Source: UBA6163 sp031411655
GTDB lineage: Bacteria > Planctomycetota > Planctomycetia > Pirellulales > Pirellulaceae
Reading direction: 5' to 3'
Assembly: GCA_031411655.1 (NCBI GenBank)
Contig: JANOBM010000124.1
Span: 1-64,000 of the forward strand
Length of the DNA stretch: 64,000 bases
Shown here: piece by piece, positions 26,784 to 34,259 of the stretch
Layout: each line of letters opens with the position of its first letter
Numbering within the stretch: the stretch's first letter is position 1
Program-made: the position numbers and the translations under genes
Notes under the pieces: model-generated
Databases searched by the model: none
Told to the model about the DNA's origin: nothing
The model's input: only the letters and a program-made list of their open reading frames with translations

Positions 26784-29700
26784 TTACCAGCTCACTTCAA
26801 AAGAAACCGTCGCCTTCGATTCATTCGCATGGAGAGTCTTGGTCACTCGCAATTCTTGCGTATCGCCGAATGTCAGTAAGTCACCGTCGCTGTCAACTAA
26901 TCGGACACGATAGCTGTCATTTACTGAATAAGTCGCATCATCGCCGAGCTTGATTCTGCCCGCAGCGACTAAGACGGAAACCTCCGACTGTCCCGATATT
27001 TGAAACTCCCGGAGAAACCTTCGTGGTCCGCTCGAACTATCCATTGGCGTGACCTTGTCTTCGACTTCGACAGCCGTCGTTCGGTACCGAAAAGTCGGTT
27101 TTCCGCTCTTGTCGAGCGAGTAGCCTAAAAACTTTGGGCTTTCGTCCTTTTTTTGAACCGTAGGCCATGCAGTGGTAGGGTCAACTAGAGTCGCTACCGG
27201 TGTCATGCGATCCAGAGTGATCACCGCATCACCCAAGGGCCCTTGGCTCCCTTCGCCTCGTCCTGACCAGTGTCGCGACGCATCGATGAACGCATTCTTC
27301 CAAACTTTTGATAGTGTCATTCGTTCAGCATCCCAGATCAAGTTGATCGCTTCGGGATAACCCACTGCGATTCCACGAGTGGAGACATCACTAAAAAAGT
27401 TACGATAGATGAGAGGGCGTTCGAGAGCCTTTAGCTCGATTGCGTCGGGTGATAAGCCCAGCGGTGGTCGGGCATCTTTTTCCTGCAACAGATAGGTCCA
27501 CATCGCTTCGATCTGGTCCGCCGGGCGTCCGTCAGCGACCTTTATCAAAACCGACTTGCCGTCGGGGAAACTTGCAGGCATCCGAGTACCGGGACGGTAG
27601 GCTTGAGGATTGAGCAAGTAGCGTTCGAACCAGTCGCGCCGCAATCGCTTCGTCATCCTCAACATGTCGATGGCTTGAATCCCAGGAAGTCCGACGCCTG
27701 CAAACGTATGACATTTGATGCATGCCAGGCCATCATTGCCACAAAGTAAGCGACCATTGGCGAGGAGTTCATCCTTTTCGGATTCGATGGCACTCCCATC
27801 GTGCCCTTCGTCCCGGCGATCGATTCTGGCAATAGTGGCAGCAAGCCCGTTGGGAGTCGCATTACCAAATGCGGGCATGCGAGTCTTCATGTAGGGTCTT
27901 TCATCGGCACCATTCGCAATGACCTCGGCCAAATAGTCATCGTTAAGTTTGTCCCCCACACCATGGAGATTAGGCGGCAGTCGGCTTTCATCGCCCATCT
28001 CCGGCGTAGTGGTAGCGAAGTAAGCATTGCGTGCCGAGTCAGGCCCGCCAACGACTCCGCGCGCGTGGCAGGCGTAGCAATTCATGGTCAACATGAAATC
28101 ATGCAATTGCGCCGCGTCATCAACCGTTGCCTCATCGGCAAGGTGTAGCGCGCTAGCGATCCGTTGCTTCTGAACGGCGGTCAAATCGTAATTTGGAACG
28201 CCGTTTGGCACCTTGTCTGCGAGGCAACCGGCATTGGATTGACAATCCTTCAGTGGTTTGACGACGATGGACTGATCCGCACCGGGAACAACGTCGGATC
28301 GACGATGGCAATTTGCGCATCCGTGAGAAATAAACAGGCCTTTGCCCTTGGTAACTAGCGACTCATCGGCGCGAAAAGCAGACGGCAACAAGTTCGTGGG
28401 CTTTCCTTCGCGCGACGCAGCGACCATCGCGACAAGCGAAGTTTTTCCCATGGATACACTTTCGAGCGACACGTTCAGGGCGCGTTGCCCACCGCCTTCG
28501 AAGTACAAGACACGAATCGGAATAACGCCCGCCTCCAAGGTGACACTTGCACTCTTTTCAGACTCGGGGTGAACCCCATCGTGGTCAATGATCGTTTTAC
28601 CGTCAAGAACAAGTCTCGCACCGTCATCGCTGGACAGCCGAAACGTGTAGTTGCCCGGCTCTAGAATCTGAAGAAACGTGTCATAGGAAGCGGCAAACGT
28701 TCCTTCGATATCATCGATTTTAAATCCATCGATTTTGTCATCCTGCGCAGCCTTTAATGAATCAACATTCGGGAGTTTTTCCCACTTTCCGGGGTAAACA
28801 CGCCGACGAACCATCTCGGCGCCCGGCACCAATACGATTTCTTTCAGAAGGAACGTTGCGATATCGCTCGCATCGCTCGCACCGCCCACGACTCTTGGCA
28901 TTCGGCCACAAGGACGAACTTCGACGGGATTGAAAAGGAAACGTGTCAGCGAGCCAAGCGTGTACTTCGTCGTCAAATCACCGAGTGGTATCGACACGCT
29001 GGCGATTGCATTACCGTCCATAGGCGCGTGGCAGGCCACGCAACCGAGCGAATGATAGAGGTCTTTTCCTCGTTCTGCGGCCTCGCTGGTGCCCACGTGA
29101 TCGCTATCCGTTGGCTTACCCGAAACCAGGAAGCTCGTGATTGCTGCGGCGGCGGACTGACGTTGTTCCTCAGAGAGTCCCTGCCAAACGTCCGGCATCG
29201 TCGTGCCCACCTTGGTGTGGCGCGGCGATGCGACATATCGCAATAAATGATCGTGCCGAACGCGCCTACCTACTTCATCAAGGTTAGGTCCTTGCGTGTA
29301 AGAGTTCGAGGTTCCGCCGAGATGACAAGCTTTGCAACCGAGTGACTCAATCAACAGTTTTCCGCCAATCAACTTCGGATCGGCATCGGCATAGAATCGA
29401 TCATAACCGGCAACGATCGGCCGCCGAGATTCCTTGGCCAAGTCCCGAGGCACGAGCCAAATGTTGCGATAGCGAACGGGATTCCCATGGTCCTGGAGGT
29501 GAATCGGTCCTGCGTCCGGAGTCTCGGGGAGTGGAGCTGCAGTGGTTGGCGAGGGGATCGCAACACCGGTCTGCACCGGTACGCCATTGAGACTAACCGT
29601 GATCGTCGCGGGTGAGCTCTTGTTGCCTTTCTCATCGAAGGTGGCGGCGTTGAATTCGACATCGTAGGTTTGCCATGACAAAGGCGGCAAGCACATATTC

Positions 29701-30350
29701 AGATCGGGAGCACGGACGGAGTAGATACCACCTGATTCATTGTTCTTCCCCTCTAAACCAAAGGAGTCGAGCACCTGTGTTTCGTAACGACCTTGGTGAT
29801 AGACGCCGCTATTACCTCGTCCTTGGCCCGATGCTGTCGGCATGAAAGGAGTTTGGAATTCCAGGTGCAAACGATAATTTCCGAATCGCAGTCGCGTGGT
29901 TGCACCCTGGAAAAGGAAGCCATCATCGGTGCGTTTCGCGCCGTCTTCCCAGTGCTCGGTCAGTGATTGTTGTGAACCATCGAAAAGGATGATTGCATCG
30001 GATGGCGGTACGGCTCCGAGCGTGGGGCTGGTCCTTTCAATTTTCGTCAGCTTCATTGACTCGACCAACTGAGCCACGGTGTCCGCGTCACCATCAAGCC
30101 GTCGAGGCGGAGTTCTATCCCATCCGGCTCCCGGTAGCCCCAACGCGTAGACCACAATTTCGAATTCTCCGTCACCCTTCGCAATCACTTGCAGTGAGTT
30201 TTGTTCGCCGACGTATTCACCTTGTACTGAAAAGTCAGGGTCTGCCGACGCCGCCGTAATGGAGTCGAATACCTGTGCGGGGGCCGAAGAGAGGGGCCCA
30301 CAGATCGCTACACTAAGGATTGCGACAACCAAATCAATTCGCTTGAGCAT
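26784..30350 (-). CDS. Large secreted multihaem protein: DUF1080, cytochrome c motifs and PA14 domain
   Basis: A 1188-residue protein with a signal peptide (about 1-26). A DUF1080 (3-keto-disaccharide hydrolase-type) domain spans about 117-302. Five CxxCH haem motifs follow: CKACH (339), CVACH (437), CANCH (678), CYACH (758) and CIKCH (877). A PA14-like domain lies at about 512-640 (SYDTFLQILEPGNYTFRLSS, then DDGARLVLDG). The C-terminal about 250 residues are beta-rich without clear assignment. The combination of sugar-hydrolase, carbohydrate-binding and electron-carrier modules is characteristic of planctomycetes. Inference: periplasmic or surface oxidation of sugars with haem-mediated electron transfer. 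It precedes the dehydrogenase-like propeller gene in a likely operon. Confidence 0.9.
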   Translation of the reverse strand: MLKRIDLVVAILSVAICGPLSSAPAQVFDSITAASADPDFSVQGEYVGEQNSLQVIAKGDGEFEIVVYALGLPGAGWDRTPPRRLDGDADTVAQLVESMKLTKIERTSPTLGAVPPSDAIILFDGSQQSLTEHWEDGAKRTDDGFLFQGATTRLRFGNYRLHLEFQTPFMPTASGQGRGNSGVYHQGRYETQVLDSFGLEGKNNESGGIYSVRAPDLNMCLPPLSWQTYDVEFNAATFDEKGNKSSPATITVSLNGVPVQTGVAIPSPTTAAPLPETPDAGPIHLQDHGNPVRYRNIWLVPRDLAKESRRPIVAGYDRFYADADPKLIGGKLLIESLGCKACHLGGTSNSYTQGPNLDEVGRRVRHDHLLRYVASPRHTKVGTTMPDVWQGLSEEQRQSAAAAITSFLVSGKPTDSDHVGTSEAAERGKDLYHSLGCVACHAPMDGNAIASVSIPLGDLTTKYTLGSLTRFLFNPVEVRPCGRMPRVVGGASDASDIATFLLKEIVLVPGAEMVRRRVYPGKWEKLPNVDSLKAAQDDKIDGFKIDDIEGTFAASYDTFLQILEPGNYTFRLSSDDGARLVLDGKTIIDHDGVHPESEKSASVTLEAGVIPIRVLYFEGGGQRALNVSLESVSMGKTSLVAMVAASREGKPTNLLPSAFRADESLVTKGKGLFISHGCANCHRRSDVVPGADQSIVVKPLKDCQSNAGCLADKVPNGVPNYDLTAVQKQRIASALHLADEATVDDAAQLHDFMLTMNCYACHARGVVGGPDSARNAYFATTTPEMGDESRLPPNLHGVGDKLNDDYLAEVIANGADERPYMKTRMPAFGNATPNGLAATIARIDRRDEGHDGSAIESEKDELLANGRLLCGNDGLACIKCHTFAGVGLPGIQAIDMLRMTKRLRRDWFERYLLNPQAYRPGTRMPASFPDGKSVLIKVADGRPADQIEAMWTYLLQEKDARPPLGLSPDAIELKALERPLIYRNFFSDVSTRGIAVGYPEAINLIWDAERMTLSKVWKNAFIDASRHWSGRGEGSQGPLGDAVITLDRMTPVATLVDPTTAWPTVQKKDESPKFLGYSLDKSGKPTFRYRTTAVEVEDKVTPMDSSSGPRRFLREFQISGQSEVSVLVAAGRIKLGDDATYSVNDSYRVRLVDSDGDLLTFGDTQELRVTKTLHANESKATVSFEVSW

Positions 30351-30416
30351 GGTCGGCCAGAGAAGAAAAAGTGAGATTAACGAATAAACAACGGCAACAC
30401 CGATTCGGAGCGACTA

Positions 30417-30851
30417 CTAATCTTGGTCTTCCATTTCCCGAATGTAGGCGCGGAGACGCTCTAACTCGTCCTCGGTGCTTTTCAACTTCAGCATCGTTTC
30501 GACGCGCTTGAGCAAAGCGACTTTATTGATGGGCTTGCTCAAAAAGTCATCGGTGCCCGCTTCGACCGCTCGTTCGATGTCACCAAGTTCGTTGAGCGCC
30601 GTTACCATAAGAACCATCACTCGCCGATGCTTCGGGTCGTCTTTGAGTTTGCGACATACTTCGAAACCACTGAGCTTTGGCATCATCACGTCCAACAAGA
30701 CGAGATCCGGCTTGAAGGATTCAACTTTATCGAGCGTGTCTTTGCCATCGACCGCCGACTCGATTTCACAGTCAAAGTTGACGAGGTAAGCTTCTAACAA
30801 TTCGCGATTGGCAGAATTGTCATCTGCGATGAGGATTCGATGCTCAGGCAT
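30417..30851 (-). CDS. Stand-alone response regulator receiver domain
   Basis: A 144-residue CheY-like receiver with ILIADDNSANRE, the phospho-acceptor Asp in DLVLLDVMMPKLSG (about residue 54), the Thr in VTAL and the Lys in FLSKPINK. After the receiver, the C-terminus (about 120-144) is a short helix rich in Glu and Leu (KSTEDELERLRAYIREMEDQD region), typical of receivers that dimerise or feed a phosphorelay. No output domain is present. It lies 88 bases downstream of glyA and upstream of the five-haem gene, all on the minus strand. A cognate kinase is not encoded nearby. Confidence 0.92.
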   Translation of the reverse strand: MPEHRILIADDNSANRELLEAYLVNFDCEIESAVDGKDTLDKVESFKPDLVLLDVMMPKLSGFEVCRKLKDDPKHRRVMVLMVTALNELGDIERAVEAGTDDFLSKPINKVALLKRVETMLKLKSTEDELERLRAYIREMEDQD

Positions 30852-30939
30852 AAGGCGATCAACTGGTTTTACGTGGGACGGACGAAAAGACGTGGCGTGA
30901 CCGGTGAAGTCCCGTCGACGCTACTCAAAAAACAGCGAA

Positions 30940-32190
30940 CTACACTGTTGTTCGCTCCGCAGGAACGGGGAAGTGCGCACACAGTTCTCGGATTTCACCA
31001 GCGATTCGGGCCAAAACTTCAGAGTCATCACAATGAGTTAACGCTTCGTAGATCCACGCGCCGATCCGTTTCATTTCGCCTTGTCCCATGCCACGAGTGG
31101 TCAGTGCTGGGGTTCCAATCCGTACGCCCGATGGATCCATCGGCTTTCGCGTGTCAAAAGGGATCATATTCATATTGACGGTAATTCCACAGTGATCCAA
31201 AGCCGCCTCGGCTTTCTTTCCTCCAAGCCCAACCGTCGTCACGTCGACCAACATCAAATGATTGTCTGTTCCATTGCTGACCAGACGCAACCCTTTGGAC
31301 ATTAAGCTATCTGCAAGCGTCTTCGCGTTATCGATCACGTTTTGACCATAGACCTTGAATTCATCAGTCAATGCTTCGCCAAAGCAAACCGCCTTTGCTG
31401 CCACGATATGCATAAGCGGTCCACCCTGAAGTCCAGGGAAAACGCTTCGGTTAATATCTTTAAGCGAATCCTCACGGCAAAGGATCAATCCACTTCGTGG
31501 GCCACGTAGCGTTTTATGCGTTGTCGTAGTAACAAAATCCGCATAGGGTACCGGACTGTTGTGGACTCCCGCTGCGACTAGGCCTGCATAGTGTGCCATG
31601 TCAACCATTAGCTTCGCGCCAACTTCATTCGCAATTTCTGCAAACTTCGAATGCGGGATCTCGCGCGGGTAGGCACTTGCACCTGCCACGATTAACTTGG
31701 GCTTGTGCTCCCTAGCCAATTTGGCGATCTGATCGAAATCGAGTCGGTGGGTTGATTTGTCAACGCCGTAGCTGATGAAATTATAAAGGATGCCACTGAT
31801 GTTCAACTTCATGCCATGCGTGAGGTGACCACCCTGCGCCAGATCCAATCCAAGGACCGTGTCACCCGGTTTAAGGCACGTCAAATAGACCGCCATATTG
31901 GCTTGTGATCCGCTATGTGGCTGAACGTTAGCGGCTTCGGCGCCAAATAGTTTTTTCGCACGATCGATAGCTAGTTGCTCGGCCACGTCAACGAATTGGC
32001 AACCGCCATAATAACGGCGACCTGGATAACCCTCCGCATACTTGTTCGTCAAGACACTGCCCGCAGCCTGCATCACAGCCAAGCTTGTGTAGTTTTCGCT
32101 GGCAATCATCTCCAGACCCTCCTGCTGGCGACGGGCTTCTGAGGTGATTACTTCCCAAATCGCGGGGTCTTGCTGCTCAAGCGGAGTCAT
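30940..32190 (-). CDS. glyA: Serine hydroxymethyltransferase
   Basis: 416 residues from ATG 32190 (MTPLEQQDPAIWEV); the frame extends to 32307, but those residues lack similarity to the family. It is a PLP enzyme that interconverts serine and glycine with tetrahydrofolate. Recognised elements are LEMIASENY, the NKYAEGYPGRRYYGG signature, PHSGSQAN, DMAHYAGLVAAG, and the PLP-lysine motif TTTTHKTLRGPR. Length matches bacterial GlyA (about 415-420). The upstream 382-bp region was checked for a riboswitch without a convincing match. Confidence 0.97.
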   Translation of the reverse strand: MTPLEQQDPAIWEVITSEARRQQEGLEMIASENYTSLAVMQAAGSVLTNKYAEGYPGRRYYGGCQFVDVAEQLAIDRAKKLFGAEAANVQPHSGSQANMAVYLTCLKPGDTVLGLDLAQGGHLTHGMKLNISGILYNFISYGVDKSTHRLDFDQIAKLAREHKPKLIVAGASAYPREIPHSKFAEIANEVGAKLMVDMAHYAGLVAAGVHNSPVPYADFVTTTTHKTLRGPRSGLILCREDSLKDINRSVFPGLQGGPLMHIVAAKAVCFGEALTDEFKVYGQNVIDNAKTLADSLMSKGLRLVSNGTDNHLMLVDVTTVGLGGKKAEAALDHCGITVNMNMIPFDTRKPMDPSGVRIGTPALTTRGMGQGEMKRIGAWIYEALTHCDDSEVLARIAGEIRELCAHFPVPAERTTV

Positions 32191-32572
32191 GAGTTGTCGT
32201 ATCTCGGGTTCGATGGGATGTGCAAAATGGAGGTGACCGCAAAAAAATCTCGGTGGGACTCGCCCCAACGGCCGAGCTTTACCGGATTTGATCAAGCCGA
32301 TCGGCAAGGCTTTGTTTAGAAGTCTTAGCCAGTCATCCGGTCGGTTAGTCCTGGCCGACCGACGGTCTCAACGGCGGCAATTGTCAGCGGCGAAGGGCTA
32401 ACCGTCAATGAGAACTAGGAGCTAACCGATGCAATCCCTTGCGCAGACCCCACCCGTCTCTTCCCCGGTTCGCCTGACCATCTCAGTCGCGTGGGGTTTT
32501 GGCTACCGGTGGTTTGTTGAGAGGCGGTGGCGCAACGGCGCTTTGGTGGTACAGGCAATTAGACCAATTTGG
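32191..32572. promoter_or_regulatory. Upstream region of glyA with inverted and direct repeats
   Basis: A 382-bp gap between glyA and the PL6 gene, both minus strand. It holds an inverted repeat GGTCGG/CCGACC (32339-32344 and 32355-32360) and two direct copies of GCTAACCG (about 32397 and 32421). The inverted core also contains CGGTTAG, the complement of the direct repeats. This may be the glyA leader and promoter. No gene is seen. Confidence 0.3.
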
Positions 32573-33943
32573 TCATTTTTTATTTGGCAAGGTCCAGCGG
32601 ATACCAATTTGGGAGCGTTCCGCCGTCGCAGGCTTTGGTCGTTCGAGGGGAGCTTTGCAAATCACGATTCCCGGAAGGGCTCCCAGTCCCGATTCCCCGC
32701 CGAAAAGGAGGTTGTTTTTCCAGGAAATGGTCGCCTTCGGATCGACTAACTGAATCAATGGGCTACTTTTGGAACTCACGTAGTTATCGCGAAACTCACA
32801 TTCGACTGGCGGTAATGTCGCCTCGACGTCTTTGTCGCCAAAACCGACAACGATGGAGTGTTTGCAATCGATTACGGTGTTGTTCTCGACGATTGCCCGT
32901 TTGACTTGGAAATAGCCGTTGAGGGGTGAGTTTTTGATCCCATTCATCAAGCAAATAGCGCTTCGTGTCTCGTCGCCAGCCAAGCCGACAAGATAATTGG
33001 CACGTACTTGGTGGTCTTCTCCAATCACGCGGACGCCTGCCGTTAGCGATCGATGATTGCCAATAAAAAGATTGGACTCCACCAGGCAACGGGCGCCATG
33101 TCGCAGGGTGAGTGAGCCCTGGCATTCGAAGAACGTATTTCCCCTGTAAATATTGTCGCAAGACTTATTGGAGATGCATTCGGCTTCCCCATCACACCGT
33201 TCAAACCAATTTTGCTCCACAAGGCATTGCCCGCTTTGCAGTGAGGTGTCACTGTCGCCCAAACGAATGATCTCGCCGCCGTTCTTACCGAGACGTGGTC
33301 GGTGACCAAAATAGTTTTTGACGATTCGGTGGGATGTGAATTCGGGATTTTTTGATTCTGGGAGCTGATCCGCAGTTTTATGATTGGAAAGCCATACAAC
33401 CAGGAGAGTGCCTCGGCTTGTTTTACCCTCGAATCGGCACGATTCGACATGGTTGCGTTTGCCGTACAACGAAACCCACTTCCGTTCGCGTGAGTCTTCG
33501 GCTTTGGCACTCTGAGTGTCGGCTTTGGCACTCTGAGTGATAGCGCAATCTCGAAGCATGCAGTCTTCGGCGACTGTTTTTGAATCTTTGCGAAAGGCGA
33601 TGACGTCAGCATCTTGGGGCGTGGCGTTATGAAACCACAGCCCTTCAACGATCAAGTGCCGGCCTGCGATTCTCAATCGGGAGTTGCCGGTGAATCGCAC
33701 CTTCCCTGCGGTCTCTGCCCGTAGCAGGATCGGGCGATCCTGAGTTCCCGTACCAACAAAAAGCAGGTCGGCATCTTTCCATTCGCCCGATGAGAGCGTG
33801 ATGGAATCACCTGGTTGGACGCGCCGAACGGCCGCATTCAATGCACTCACACTTTCAGCTCGAAATTCATGGGCCGTCACGTTCCGATGAAAGTAAAGGG
33901 TGAAAAAAAAGATGCCCGCGAAAGCGGCAAGCGAGGCCTTCAT
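32573..33943 (-). CDS. Polysaccharide lyase family 6 (alginate lyase/chondroitinase B-like)
   Basis: A 456-residue secreted protein (signal peptide about 1-24) with a PL6-type parallel beta-helix. The family core is very clear: SNKSCDNIYRGNTF, then SLTLRHGARCLVESNLFIGN, with the catalytic Lys in NKS and catalytic Arg in LRHG. The N-terminal ALNAAVRRVQPGDSITLSSGEW also fits. PL6 enzymes cleave alginate or dermatan/chondroitin sulfate by beta-elimination in the periplasm or outside the cell. An internal 21-bp perfect coding duplication inserts an extra TQSAKAD unit at about residues 135-148, between helix coils. It is 82 bases downstream of a small conserved gene. Confidence 0.93.
   Translation of the reverse strand: MKASLAAFAGIFFFTLYFHRNVTAHEFRAESVSALNAAVRRVQPGDSITLSSGEWKDADLLFVGTGTQDRPILLRAETAGKVRFTGNSRLRIAGRHLIVEGLWFHNATPQDADVIAFRKDSKTVAEDCMLRDCAITQSAKADTQSAKAEDSRERKWVSLYGKRNHVESCRFEGKTSRGTLLVVWLSNHKTADQLPESKNPEFTSHRIVKNYFGHRPRLGKNGGEIIRLGDSDTSLQSGQCLVEQNWFERCDGEAECISNKSCDNIYRGNTFFECQGSLTLRHGARCLVESNLFIGNHRSLTAGVRVIGEDHQVRANYLVGLAGDETRSAICLMNGIKNSPLNGYFQVKRAIVENNTVIDCKHSIVVGFGDKDVEATLPPVECEFRDNYVSSKSSPLIQLVDPKATISWKNNLLFGGESGLGALPGIVICKAPLERPKPATAERSQIGIRWTLPNKK
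33499..33540. repeat. 21-bp tandem duplication inside the PL6 gene
   Basis: A 21-bp unit (33499-33519 and 33520-33540, one mismatch at the last base) is duplicated in frame and encodes a repeated TQSAKA(D/E) segment. It adds seven residues in an exposed loop region without breaking the reading frame. Slippage is the likely origin. Confidence 0.9.
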
Positions 33944-34025
33944 CGAGGGATCCTTTCCACAGGGACATCAACGTTCAGGAGATCGCTACCAAGAGTTTGG
34001 GTGCAACCGAATGTTCCTTTTTCGC

Positions 34026-34238
34026 TTAGGCGGTTGGAGCGTCGATCTCGTACAGAACAATCAGCATGATGTCGTTTCCGGAAAACGTGCTCATCGACTG
34101 ACTGCTCGGGGCGCTGGAACTGATATTCCCCGTGACTGAGATCACTCTTGCCCCGCTCTTTCGCATCCACCGATTGATATCCTTTTCCATTTGATCGCGT
34201 TCGGTTTCGATGCACTTAAAAATTTTAACTTGTTGCAT
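34026..34238 (-). CDS. Small conserved protein of unknown function (70 residues)
   Basis: A 70-residue protein. AGAGGA lies six bases before the ATG at 34238, a good ribosome binding site. The sequence begins MQQVKIFKCIETERDQMEKD, then NRWMRKSGARVISVTGNIS, an Ser/Gln-rich linker, and a hydrophobic end (DIMLIVLYEID). This alpha-beta pattern with a variable linker looks like a real small protein fold rather than a chance frame. Similar short proteins seem to occur in other planctomycetes, from memory. It has no signal peptide and lies 21 bases after the end of the zinc-ribbon gene, so it is probably co-transcribed. Function unknown. Confidence 0.75.
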   Translation of the reverse strand: MQQVKIFKCIETERDQMEKDINRWMRKSGARVISVTGNISSSAPSSQSMSTFSGNDIMLIVLYEIDAPTA

Positions 34239-34259
34239 GACGCATCCTCTGAATGCCGG

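Noticed and set aside
32191..32340. Possible riboswitch before glyA
   Set aside because: On the minus strand a GATGACTGGC-like stretch recalls the pfl/ZTP motif, but the expected conserved 3' half and paired stems are not found, so a riboswitch is not claimed.
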